From assembly GCA_020636915.1 (NCBI GenBank), contig JACJWV010000014.1, positions 1 to 64,000 on the forward strand: a DNA stretch of 64,000 nucleotides, read 5' to 3'. Below the pieces are notes generated by a model. The model was not told where the DNA came from, did not search any database, and was given only the letters and a program-made list of their open reading frames with translations. Origin of the DNA: Nocardioides sp. Lineage in GTDB: Bacteria > Actinomycetota > Actinomycetes > Propionibacteriales > Nocardioidaceae. Shown one piece after another: positions 8,213 to 16,691 of this stretch; the first letter of the stretch is position 1; the number at the start of each line of letters is the position of its first letter. A program made the translations under genes and the position numbers.

Positions 8213-9633
8213 GCGACCGCGAGCAGGTCCTGGTGGACCCCCACCCGCCGGGTGACGGGGTGGACGGACCGCAGACCGCCTTGGTCCCGGTCGACCCCCC
8301 CACCCCGCCGGCGGCCCGTGGAATGTCGTGGCGTCGGGCGCCCGGCCGACCGCGGTCGGCCTGGACGGTGGTGCTGCCCCTCGCGGCGGCGGTGGTGCTC
8401 GGGACGGCGGCGGGCGTCGCGCCGGCACCGGTGGGTGGCGCCGTCGTCGCAGGCGCGGTCGTGGCCGGTCTGCTGCTCCGCCTGGAGTGGGCGGCCCTCG
8501 CCGTGGTCGGCGCGTCGGTCTTCGAGGACTACCTCGCCCAGGCAGACCCCCGGATCAGCAAGGTGCTGGCGCTGGTGCTGCTCGTCTCCTGGCTCATCCG
8601 GCGCTGCTCCCCTCGCGGCCGCCCGCCCACCCGCAGCCCGGTCCTGCTGGCGGCCCTGGCGTTCACTGCGGTGATCGCCGCGTCGACCCTCCTCCACAAC
8701 AACGGCGACGCGGGCCAGCACGTCGTGGTCCGGTACGCCGGCTTCCTGGTGGTCCTGCTCGTGCTCGCCGACGCGCTGCGTGACGGCCTCACGCCGCAGC
8801 GGCTCGCGCGCGCCTACGTCGCCGCCTGTGCGGCGGCGGCCCTGTGTGGGATCGCGACCTTCGCGGTGGGGGGAGACCGTCGGGTGGGTGGCCCCATCGG
8901 GGACCCGAACGACCTGGCGTTCTTCCTCATCCCGGCGGTCGCCCTGGGGCCGGCGGTGCGAGGCGGGCGGCACCCGAGGCTGTGGGACCTCGCGACGGTG
9001 GTGGTCGTGGTCGGGATCGCCGGCACGCTCTCGCGCGGTGCGCTCGTGGGCCTGGTCGTCATGCTGCTCGTCGTCCTCGTCACGGGCATGGTCCGCGCCC
9101 GGGTCGTTGTCGGGCTGGTCGCGGCCGTCGTCACGGCCGTCCTCCTGGTGGTGGTCACCCTGCCAGGCCTGGTCTCGGTGAGCCTGCAGCAGAAGGGCGT
9201 GGTCGCCGACCAGAACGTCTCCGAGCGGCTCGGACTGTGGCGCGCGGCGGCCCAGATGACGGTGGAGCACCCGGTGCTGGGTCTGGGCCCGGGCGCCTTC
9301 TCGCTGGAGCACGACGAGTTCACCACCAACCTGCCCGACGACGTCAACCACCCGCTCGACGTCGCCCACAACACCTGGCTGGAGGTCTCCAGCGAGCTCG
9401 GGCTGGTCGGCCTGGCGGCGTTCGTGGCCGTCCTCGTCCTGGCGTTCGCGGGGGCGTGGCGTGCCTGGAAGCAGCGCGGCGACCCGGTCGGCGCGGCCGT
9501 GTGCGCCGGTCTGGTGGGGACCGCCGTCGCGGCCACCTTCGTCACCGAGCAGTACTACCTGCCGTTCTGGCTCCTGGCCGCGTTGGCCGTGGGCGTCTCC
9601 TCCCCGCCGAAGGCCGGAGGGCCGCGGCCGTGA
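8206..9633 (+). CDS. O-antigen ligase/Wzy-like membrane protein
   Basis: A 475-residue protein with about 50 soluble N-terminal residues then 10 or more hydrophobic segments. The large periplasmic loop carries the family-like phrase LGLGPGAFSLEHDEF followed by DVAHNTWLEVSSELGL, with the conserved His-Asn typical of PF04932. It should polymerise or ligate lipid-linked saccharide repeats on the outer face of the membrane. The start overlaps the deacetylase stop by 7 bp with a GGAGGGGG ribosome site. Whether it is polymerase (Wzy) or ligase (WaaL) cannot be settled from sequence. Confidence 0.85.
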   Translation: MVSDREQVLVDPHPPGDGVDGPQTALVPVDPPTPPAARGMSWRRAPGRPRSAWTVVLPLAAAVVLGTAAGVAPAPVGGAVVAGAVVAGLLLRLEWAALAVVGASVFEDYLAQADPRISKVLALVLLVSWLIRRCSPRGRPPTRSPVLLAALAFTAVIAASTLLHNNGDAGQHVVVRYAGFLVVLLVLADALRDGLTPQRLARAYVAACAAAALCGIATFAVGGDRRVGGPIGDPNDLAFFLIPAVALGPAVRGGRHPRLWDLATVVVVVGIAGTLSRGALVGLVVMLLVVLVTGMVRARVVVGLVAAVVTAVLLVVVTLPGLVSVSLQQKGVVADQNVSERLGLWRAAAQMTVEHPVLGLGPGAFSLEHDEFTTNLPDDVNHPLDVAHNTWLEVSSELGLVGLAAFVAVLVLAFAGAWRAWKQRGDPVGAAVCAGLVGTAVAATFVTEQYYLPFWLLAALAVGVSSPPKAGGPRP

Positions 9634-10757
9634 CCGGCATGCGGGTCGTGCAGGTCCTCACGCTCGACGCGGGAGGGCCGGTCGACCATGCCGTCGACGT
9701 CGCGCGGGGGCTGGCCTCCCGGGGACACGACAGCCACGTCCTCGGCCCCCGGACCCTGCGCACCGACACCGCACGGGCGGCCGGTGTCACCTGGCACGAG
9801 CTGCCGGTGACCTCGAAGGTCGACGTGCGCGGCGGGAGCGAGGCGGTGCGCCGGCTGTGGTCGCTGCGCCCCGACGTCGTGCACCTGCAGGACCGCCGGG
9901 CCGGCTGGCTCGGCCGCGGGCTGGCACCGGCCCTGCGGGCGCGGCAACCGGGGGTCGGGGTCGTCTACACCCTCCACGGCGTCGCGGACGGTCTCTCGGA
10001 CCTGGTCGCAGGCAACGCGCTCGCTGCCCCACGGCGTCGGCGCGACCGCCTCTACTACCTGACCGGGGAGCGGCTGGTCACGCGCTGGGGCCGCAGCCGG
10101 GTCGTCGTCCCGAGCTCCGCCGTCGCCCGGTACGCCGTCGAGCACGTCGGGCTGCCGTCCCGGGTCGTCGACGTGGTGCCCAACGGCGTGCCGGCCGAGC
10201 GGTTCGCGACGGCCGACCCGACCCACGAGGCACCCCGGGCAGTCTGGGTCGGGGTGCTCGCGCCGGTCAAGCGGGTCGGCCTGCTGCTCGACGCCGTCGC
10301 GGCGGTCCCCGGGCTGCGGCTTCGGATCGTCGGGGACGGTCCGTTGCGGGCGGAGGTCGCCGCGCGCTGCGCACGTCCCGACCTCGCTGGGCGGGTCGAG
10401 CTGACCGGGCGGGTGGCCGACCCCTCGCCGTACCTCGCGGACGCGGACCTGTTCGTGCTGACCTCCGCCGCCGAGAACTGCCCGATCGCGCTGCTCGAGG
10501 GCATGGCCAGTGGCCTGCCGGTCGTCAGCACGGCGGTCGGCGGCGTCCCGGAGGTCGTCCGGGACAGCGTCGACGGGTTGCTGTGCCCGGTCGACGACCC
10601 CCACGCCCTGGCGGACGCCCTCCGGCGCCTCGTCGGCGACGTCGACCTGCGCACCCGGCTCGGCGCCTCGGCGCGTCGCCGGATCCTCGAGGGCTACACG
10701 CTCGAGCACTGCCTCGACGGGCTGACCGCCACCTATCACGCGAGCCGGGAGGGCTGA
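9630..10757 (+). CDS. Glycosyltransferase family 4 protein (first of two)
   Basis: A 375-residue GT-B enzyme. The N-half begins MRVVQVLTLDAGGPVDHAVD (after VTG) and holds DVVHLQDRRAGWL; the C-half has VGVLAPVKRVGLLLDAV, LRIVGDGPL and the nucleotide-binding E-x7-E stretch ENCPIALLEGMASGLPVV (about 287-304). It should move a sugar from a nucleotide donor to a growing lipid-linked chain in the cytoplasm. The start is GTG overlapping the previous stop (GTGA), with GGAGG 9 nt upstream. Donor and acceptor are unknown. Confidence 0.88.
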   Translation: MTGMRVVQVLTLDAGGPVDHAVDVARGLASRGHDSHVLGPRTLRTDTARAAGVTWHELPVTSKVDVRGGSEAVRRLWSLRPDVVHLQDRRAGWLGRGLAPALRARQPGVGVVYTLHGVADGLSDLVAGNALAAPRRRRDRLYYLTGERLVTRWGRSRVVVPSSAVARYAVEHVGLPSRVVDVVPNGVPAERFATADPTHEAPRAVWVGVLAPVKRVGLLLDAVAAVPGLRLRIVGDGPLRAEVAARCARPDLAGRVELTGRVADPSPYLADADLFVLTSAAENCPIALLEGMASGLPVVSTAVGGVPEVVRDSVDGLLCPVDDPHALADALRRLVGDVDLRTRLGASARRRILEGYTLEHCLDGLTATYHASREG

Positions 10758-10760
10758 GCC

Positions 10761-11861
10761 GTGCATGTGCTGAGCGTCGTCGCCGAGATGGGATCGGGCG
10801 GGGCCGAGGCCGTGGTGCACGACCTGGCGCTGCGGATGCGCGCAGACGGGGACGAGGTGACCGTGGCCAGCGCCGGCGGCTGGCGGGCCGACGAGCTGGC
10901 CGTGGTCGGCGTACCCACCGCGCGGGTGCCGCTGCGCGACCCCGGCCCGGTGGCGCTGCTGCGGTCGGCCAGGGCGCTCCGGGCGACGCTGCGCGCGTTC
11001 GCTCCGGACCTGGTCCACACCCACAACGTGCGCGCCACGGTCGCGGTGCACGCATCCCGTCTGGGCCGGCGGCGCCCACCGATCGTCACGTCCGTCCACG
11101 GCCTGGCCGACGAGGCGTACCGCCCGGCCGCGCGTCTGCTCGCGCGCTGCAGCGACGCCGTCGTCGCGGTGTCCGGCGACGTCCGGGATCGGCTCGTGGC
11201 GGCCGGCCTGCCGTCGACCGCGGTCCGGGTCATCGAGAACGCGGTGCCCGAACCCCGCCTGGTCCCGGGTGATCCCGCTGTCGACGTACGTCGCGAGCTC
11301 GGGGTCCCGCCCGGGGCCGCGGTCGTGCTCAGCGCGGCGCGCCTCGCGCCCCCGAAACGCCTCGACCTGGTGATCGACGGCTGGGCGCGGATCCCCGACG
11401 CCCACCTGGTCGTGGCCGGGGACGGACCGGACCGAGCTGCGCTGCAGGACCGGGCCGAGGGGTGCGGTGCCGCCGGACGGATCACCTTCCTCGGCGACCG
11501 TGACGACGTGGGCCGGCTGCTGGCGGCGGCCGACCTGCTGGTGCTCTCGAGCGACCGTGAGGGCCTGCCGATGGCGGTGCTGGAGGCACTGGCGGCCGGC
11601 GTGCCCGTGGTCGCCAGCGCCGTCGGCGGCCTGCGCGGGCTGGAGCCCGGCAGCGTCGAGCTCGTCGAGCCCGGCGATGCTGTCGCGCTCGCCGACGCCG
11701 TCCGCGGCCTGCTCGCCGACCCGGGTCGCCGCAGGCGGCTGGCGGCCGTCGGTCGGGCGCACGTCGAACGACGGTATTCGTCGTCCCGGATGGCCGATGC
11801 CTACCGATCCCTCTATCGCTCGGCCGTGGGAGGTAGGGAATTGGTCGTAACCAAACCGTGA
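10761..11861 (+). CDS. Glycosyltransferase family 4 protein (second of two)
   Basis: A 366-residue GT-B enzyme that starts MHVLSVVAEMGSGGAEAVV, a classic GT4 N-terminus with the Gly-Gly-Ala-Glu acceptor loop. The C-half shows SAARLAPPKRLDLVIDGW, LVVAGDGPDRAAL and SSDREGLPMAVLEALAAGVP with the conserved E-x7-E. It follows the first GT4 gene by 3 nt and starts with GTG, so it is cotranscribed and probably adds the next sugar. The two GT4 proteins are only distantly alike and are unlikely to be a recent duplication. Confidence 0.87.
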   Translation: MHVLSVVAEMGSGGAEAVVHDLALRMRADGDEVTVASAGGWRADELAVVGVPTARVPLRDPGPVALLRSARALRATLRAFAPDLVHTHNVRATVAVHASRLGRRRPPIVTSVHGLADEAYRPAARLLARCSDAVVAVSGDVRDRLVAAGLPSTAVRVIENAVPEPRLVPGDPAVDVRRELGVPPGAAVVLSAARLAPPKRLDLVIDGWARIPDAHLVVAGDGPDRAALQDRAEGCGAAGRITFLGDRDDVGRLLAAADLLVLSSDREGLPMAVLEALAAGVPVVASAVGGLRGLEPGSVELVEPGDAVALADAVRGLLADPGRRRRLAAVGRAHVERRYSSSRMADAYRSLYRSAVGGRELVVTKP

Positions 11862-11990
11862 CGATGACGTTGGTCCTGATGTCGACCGTGAGCGGTGCCG
11901 ATCGGTGCCGCCCGGAGGACGCGACTCGGGGCGCGGAAGTGGGTGGCGGGGAGACCCCCTGCCACCGCAGAGCGAGCAATGCGGGGGAGC

Positions 11991-13259
11991 ATGGAACCGA
12001 AGGACGTCTGGCGGGCCGTGTCGCGGCACCGCCTGCTGGTGCTGACGATCGTGGTGGTGACCGGGGCCGCCGTCGGTGTCGGCCTGTGGCTCGCGCCGAA
12101 GACCTACGTGGCGACGGCGACGCTGTCGGCGGCGTCGTCGCCCCAGGCGACGCCGACCGACGAGGACCTCGACTCGCTGCGCGGCAGCGTCGGGGAGCTG
12201 GCGAACTCCGAGGACGTCCTGGAGGAGGTCCGCTCCCGGTTGAGCCAGCCGCGGACGGTCGAGCAGCTGCGTGACTCGATCCGCGGGCGGTGGATCCAGG
12301 GCACCATCCTGGTCGAGATCGAGGCCACCGACTCCGACCCGGAGGTGGCCGCCGAGATCGCGAACACGACCGCCGCGGTGATCCCGATCTACGACCCGAG
12401 CAACGGCTCGTTCCTGTTCACGACCAGCAACCCGGCGCGGCCGCCCGCGACGTTCTCGAGCCCCAACCTGCTGCTCGGCATCGGGGTCGGGGTGCTGCTC
12501 GCGGTGATCCTGGCGGTCTGCGGCGCGCTCCTGCGCGAGCGGCGGGTCGCGGTGGTCGGCGCGCCCCACGAGGTGGAGGAGCTCGCCGATGCCCCGGTGC
12601 TCGCCCAGATGAGCCAGCCCCGGGACCCCTCGACGCTGCCGGCGCTCTACCCCGGGACGACCGCGGCCGACGTCTTCCGTCAGCTCAGGATCGCGCTCGA
12701 GGCCGAGGCGAGCAGCGACCCGGTGACGCTCGTCGTCGTGACCGGCGTCCGACCCGGCGGTGTCCACGTGTGGCTCGGAGCCAACCTCGCGGTCTCGCTG
12801 GCCAACGTCGGCCGGCGGGTCCTCCTCGTCGATGGCCGCGTCGGCGAGGAGGACGGCCGCCCGGTGGCCGCCGGCCAGGACGGCGCGGGCCTGTACGACG
12901 TGCTCGTCGGTGACGACCTCGACTCTGCGCTCAGCCCCGGACCGGTGCCGGGCCTGACCGTCCTGCCGGCGGGGCAGTGGGGCGGGGAGCCCTCCGACAC
13001 CCTGCTCGAGACCCGGTTCGCGCACGTGATGGACGAGGCCGCTCGCCGCTTCGACATCGTCGTGGTGCTCGCACCACCCCTCGACCAGCGCGACGACGCC
13101 CGGGTGATGGCCGCGGGCGGCTCGGTGCTGCTGGCCGTCCCCGAGGCCGGGGTCGCCCAGCGCGAGCTGCGCGAGCACGTGGCCCGGATCCGCTCGGTCG
13201 GCGTCCGGCTGCTCGGCGTCGTCCTGCTGACCAAGCGCCCCGAGCGCCTCGCCTCCTGA
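11991..13259 (+). CDS. Wzz-like chain-length protein with degenerate BY-kinase domain
   Basis: A 422-residue protein. It has an N-terminal cytoplasmic tip, TM1 (about 14-34), a short Wzz-like outer domain, TM2 (about 158-182) and a C-terminal MinD/BY-kinase-like domain (about 220-420). The expected Walker A is spoiled: PGGVHVWLGANLA has His259, Val260 and Trp261 where active kinases have Lys-Ser-Thr. Walker A' keeps Asp281 (VLLVDGR), but Walker B reads VVVLAPP with Leu for Asp. The C-terminal Tyr cluster is absent. It probably regulates polymer length without phosphorylating. ATG 11991 has GGGGGAG upstream. Confidence 0.8.
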   Translation: MEPKDVWRAVSRHRLLVLTIVVVTGAAVGVGLWLAPKTYVATATLSAASSPQATPTDEDLDSLRGSVGELANSEDVLEEVRSRLSQPRTVEQLRDSIRGRWIQGTILVEIEATDSDPEVAAEIANTTAAVIPIYDPSNGSFLFTTSNPARPPATFSSPNLLLGIGVGVLLAVILAVCGALLRERRVAVVGAPHEVEELADAPVLAQMSQPRDPSTLPALYPGTTAADVFRQLRIALEAEASSDPVTLVVVTGVRPGGVHVWLGANLAVSLANVGRRVLLVDGRVGEEDGRPVAAGQDGAGLYDVLVGDDLDSALSPGPVPGLTVLPAGQWGGEPSDTLLETRFAHVMDEAARRFDIVVVLAPPLDQRDDARVMAAGGSVLLAVPEAGVAQRELREHVARIRSVGVRLLGVVLLTKRPERLAS

Positions 13260-13287
13260 CCTCCGGGGCTCCGCCTGACCTACGCTT

Positions 13288-13572
13288 GACGTCATACGAC
13301 CTGGCTGCTGGGGCGGCCGGGTCGTCTGACGTCCGGAGTCACTGCGCCGGACGTCATGCGGGGTGGCTGCTGGGGCGGCCGGGTCGTCTGACGTTGCGCC
13401 GGACGTCATGCGGGGTGGCTGCTGGGGCGACCAGGTCGTCTGACGTCCGGAGTCACTGCGCCGGACGTCATGCGGGGTGGCTGCTGGGGCGACCGGGTCG
13501 TCTGACGTTGCGGGGGACGTCATGCGGGGTGGCTGCTGGGGCGGCCGGGTGGGGCGGCCGGGTCGTCTGACG
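13288..13572. repeat. Five-copy direct repeat with alternating 62/52-bp period
   Basis: Copies of GACGTCAT(G/A)CGRSSTGGCTG start at 13288, 13350, 13402, 13464 and 13516; each runs on into GGGGCGRCCGGGTCGTCTGACG. The spacing alternates 62, 52, 62, 52, so the higher-order unit is 114 bp. The longer spacers add GACGTCCGG-N10-CCGGACGTC hairpins (13328-13355 and 13442-13469). Copy five has an internal duplication of GGGGCGGCCGGGT. The array lies between convergent genes and codes for nothing recognisable. Confidence 0.88.
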
Positions 13573-13613
13573 CCTCCGACGAGGCCCGGCTCGATCCTGC
13601 GGAAAGGGGCCAC

Positions 13614-13668
13614 GTTTGGTCACCAACCGCAGGTGGGGAGCGCTCCCGCATGCTGTTGGTGACCAAAC
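13614..13668. repeat. 55-bp nested palindrome between convergent genes
   Basis: Perfect 14-bp arms GTTTGGTCACCAAC (13614-13627) and GTTGGTGACCAAAC (13655-13668) enclose a perfect 12-bp palindrome GGGAGCGCTCCC (13636-13647) with almost the same centre. Each arm is itself near-palindromic (TTGGT-N-ACCAA), and similarity continues about 15 bp outward on both sides. It could be a terminator-like cruciform, a paired protein-binding site or a REP-like element; there is no T-run. The 466-bp gap from 13260 to 13725 holds only this and the array before it. Confidence 0.75.
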
Positions 13669-13725
13669 GGCGCCACTTCCCCCGCCTGAGCGCGACCGCA
13701 CCTCGGAGGCGTCCCGACAGGTGGG

Positions 13726-16587
13726 TCAGGGTCGGCCCTCGGTCGCGTCGGGGCGACGCGGACCCGGGACCGCCGGGCCCAGCGGGATGGCGTCGCCGAC
13801 CCGCAGGACCGCGCCGTCGGTCACCGCGTCCGCGACGAGCGCGACCGGTTCGGCCGCCAGGGGCTCGGCGACCGCCTCGACGGGGTCCTGCCGGTCGGCG
13901 GCGGCTTCCATCGAGGCGACCGGGCGGAGGTCGTCGACGGCGTCGAGCACCACCGTGGGGACGGCGGGTGCCGCACCGGACGGGGCGGGGGTGGTGGCCA
14001 GGGGGCGGAGCGCCATCAGGGCGTCGCCGAGCCCGTGGGAGCGCCAGTGCTGCCGCAGGGTGACGCGGGCGACGTGCTCGGCCGAGGCGTCGACATCGTG
14101 GTGCGCCTCGACGTGCGTCCGGCCGTGGCGCCCCTCCGTCGCGGCGAGATCCGGATCGAGCAACCGGCGGACGAGCGCGTCGGCCAGGGCGGTGAGGTCG
14201 CCGACGGTGACGAGCGCCCCGGCCCCGCGGGGGACGCTCTCCGCCATGCCCGTGACCCGGGTCGCGACCACGCTGCGCCCAGCGGCCATCGCCTCCAGGG
14301 GCGCGACCGCCATGCCCTCCCACCGGGACGGTGCGACGACCACGTCCGCAGCGGCGAGCCAGTCGGGCACGTCGGTCCGGTTGCCGGCCATCGTGACACC
14401 CCCGGTCAGCTGCGCGCGCGCTTCCAACTCGTCCCGGTCGGGCCCGTCGCCGACGAGCACCAGGCGGGCGGTCGGCACCCGGTCCAGCACGTGCGTCCAG
14501 GCGTCGATCAGGTCGCGCTGTCCCTTCTGCTCGGCGAGCCGGCCGACGCAGACCACCGTCGGGGCGTCGAGCAGGCCGAGGCGGGCGCGGGCGCGCCGCC
14601 GCTCGTCGTCGGTCGCCACCTCGAACCGGGCCAGGTGGACCCCGTTGAGGGCCAGGGTCACGGGTGCGGAGATGCCGTGCCGCTCGCCGGCCACCCGCTC
14701 GCTCAGGCTGACGCACACCAGCTCGGTGGTCCAGCGCTGTGCGAACCGCTCCCACGCCAGGCTCGCCGCCCGCACCGGTCCGCGCACGGCGTCGAAGGAC
14801 CAGGCGTGCGGCTGGAAGATCGTGGGCCGACGGCCCCGGACCGCGAGACGTCCGGCCATGCCGGCCTTGGAGCTGTGGAGGTGCACGACGTCGGGGTCGA
14901 CGCCCTCGACGATGCGGCGCAGCCGTCGGGTCTCGGAGGGCACGCGCGGTCCGGGGGAGCGCGAGGCCTCCCACCGCACCACGCGCGCTCCGGCCTGCTG
15001 CGCGGAGCGAGCCAACCAGCCCTCCTCGGGACACGCGACGGTGACGCTCCAGCCCCGCGCGAGCTGGTCGCGAACGTAGCCGAGCAGGACGGTCGCGACG
15101 CCCTCGGTGGTCGGCTGTGCCACGTGGAGCACGTGCGGCCGGTCCGGGACGACGGTACGGCGCGTCGGCCGGTGCTCCTCGCGCGGCGGCGTCGCCCCCG
15201 GGCTCAGGTCGATGCCACCGACGGCGGGTTCACCGCGGAATACCGCCCGCACGGTGCGGGCCATGATCTTGATGTCGGACCACAGCGACCAGTTCTCGAT
15301 GTAGTAGTTGTCGAAGCGCACCCGCGCGTCGATCGGGGTGTCACCGCGCAGGTCGTGGACCTGGGCGTAGCCGGTGAGCCCGGTCTGGACGCGGTGGCGG
15401 TCGTCGTAGCGGAGCTCGGTGCGGGCGAACTCGCGCACGAAGAACGGCCGCTCCGGCCGCGGCCCCACCAGGCTCATGTCGCCGCGGAGGACGTTGACCA
15501 GCTGGGGCAGCTCGTCCAGGCTGGTCCGCCGCAGGAACCGTCCGACGGGTCCGAGCCGGGCGTCGTGGTCGATCGACCACTGGGTCGCGCTCTCGACCTC
15601 GTCGACCGGCTTGAGGGAGCGGAACTTGTAGAGCGTGAAGGTCCGGCCGCCCCGGCCCACGCGCACCTGGCGGAAGATCACGCCCGGCCCCGTCTCGAGC
15701 CGGACGGCGATCGCGCAGGCGACCAGCACCGGCGACAGCAGCACGAGGGCGACCGCGGACACGGCGATGTCGAGGATCCGCTTGAGGAACAGCGTGTGGG
15801 GGCGCAGGCCCCAGCGCCGCAACCGCATCACCGCGACGTCGCCGATGACCTCGGTGCGGCGGTGGTGGTCGATCCCCATCATCTCGAAGAAGCGCGGGAC
15901 GACGAACACCTGGTGGTCGGCCTGCACGCACCGGCGCACGACGTCGATGGTGCGGTCGTCGGGCGGGTCGGGGAACGCGAAGACGACGTCGTCGACGCCC
16001 AGGTCGGCCATCACGCCCTCGAGGTCGTCGATCCCCCCGAGGAGGGGGACCGGCAGGTCGCGAGCCGTGAGGTCGGGGGCGGTGTCGATGATGCCGACCG
16101 GCTCCAGTCCGTACTCCGGGCGGTGCACGAACGTGGTCGCCAGCCGCCGCCCGACCGCGCCGGCGCCGACGACGACGACCGGGTGGGAGCTGCGCCCCGA
16201 GCGGCGACGCGAGTGCACGACGGCGTACGTGACCGAGCGCAGCAGGAGCAGGAGCAGGAACGTCGCGGTGGTGAACACCAGCAAGAGCCGCCACAGCTGG
16301 CCGGTCGAGCTGCCCGGCGTGAGCGCGGCCAGGGTGAGACCCGACACGATGGCAGCCACGCCGAGACGGGGCAGGTCGTCGACGATCGAGAGCACCAGGC
16401 GCGACCGGTGCAGGTCGGCGCCGCGGCACACGAAGGTGGCGGCCATGGCCGCCGCGGCGACCGCAGGCAGGGACGCCTGCTCGTGGACGAGCACCCCGGC
16501 CAGCACCACCGCCAACGGGTCGACCGCCGTCAGGACGGGTCTGATGCTGCGCAGCCAGGGCAGCACGTCGATGACACCACCGCGCAT
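13726..16587 (-). CDS. Fusion of polyprenyl-phosphate sugar transferase and GT4 glycosyltransferase
   Basis: A 953-residue protein. Residues 1-125 hold about four membrane helices; 135-250 a CoA-binding-like Rossmann region (VVVVGAGAVGRRLA); 265-460 the bacterial sugar transferase domain with KRILDIAVSAVALVLLSPVL, FTLYKFRS, RFLRRTSLDELPQLVNVL and MSLVGPRP. Residues 483-850 are a complete GT4 enzyme (HLHSSKAGMAGRLA, LVLVGDGPDRDEL, SRWEGMAVAPLEAMAAG). An Ala/Pro-rich tail follows. It should prime the polymer on undecaprenyl phosphate, and the fused GT4 probably adds the second sugar. AGGGGG lies 7 nt before ATG 16587. It is transcribed towards the other locus genes. Confidence 0.85.
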   Translation of the reverse strand: MRGGVIDVLPWLRSIRPVLTAVDPLAVVLAGVLVHEQASLPAVAAAAMAATFVCRGADLHRSRLVLSIVDDLPRLGVAAIVSGLTLAALTPGSSTGQLWRLLLVFTTATFLLLLLLRSVTYAVVHSRRRSGRSSHPVVVVGAGAVGRRLATTFVHRPEYGLEPVGIIDTAPDLTARDLPVPLLGGIDDLEGVMADLGVDDVVFAFPDPPDDRTIDVVRRCVQADHQVFVVPRFFEMMGIDHHRRTEVIGDVAVMRLRRWGLRPHTLFLKRILDIAVSAVALVLLSPVLVACAIAVRLETGPGVIFRQVRVGRGGRTFTLYKFRSLKPVDEVESATQWSIDHDARLGPVGRFLRRTSLDELPQLVNVLRGDMSLVGPRPERPFFVREFARTELRYDDRHRVQTGLTGYAQVHDLRGDTPIDARVRFDNYYIENWSLWSDIKIMARTVRAVFRGEPAVGGIDLSPGATPPREEHRPTRRTVVPDRPHVLHVAQPTTEGVATVLLGYVRDQLARGWSVTVACPEEGWLARSAQQAGARVVRWEASRSPGPRVPSETRRLRRIVEGVDPDVVHLHSSKAGMAGRLAVRGRRPTIFQPHAWSFDAVRGPVRAASLAWERFAQRWTTELVCVSLSERVAGERHGISAPVTLALNGVHLARFEVATDDERRRARARLGLLDAPTVVCVGRLAEQKGQRDLIDAWTHVLDRVPTARLVLVGDGPDRDELEARAQLTGGVTMAGNRTDVPDWLAAADVVVAPSRWEGMAVAPLEAMAAGRSVVATRVTGMAESVPRGAGALVTVGDLTALADALVRRLLDPDLAATEGRHGRTHVEAHHDVDASAEHVARVTLRQHWRSHGLGDALMALRPLATTPAPSGAAPAVPTVVLDAVDDLRPVASMEAAADRQDPVEAVAEPLAAEPVALVADAVTDGAVLRVGDAIPLGPAVPGPRRPDATEGRP

Positions 16588-16691
16588 CCGGGTCCCCCTA
16601 GATCGTCCGGATCACTCGTCTCTCCACGTTCCCGCTCCACACCGCGGGAAAACCACCGGTAGGGGTGACCCGGCTCTGAGAGGATCGTCCG

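Noticed and set aside
13288..13572. CRISPR array
   Set aside because: Repeats are adjacent and the intervals (10-20 bp differences) are themselves repeated, not unique spacers; no cas gene is nearby.
9555..13613. 1352-residue open frame on the minus strand across the glycosyltransferase genes
   Set aside because: It is the antisense shadow of several well-identified genes, with low-complexity Arg/Asp/Gly composition caused by high GC.
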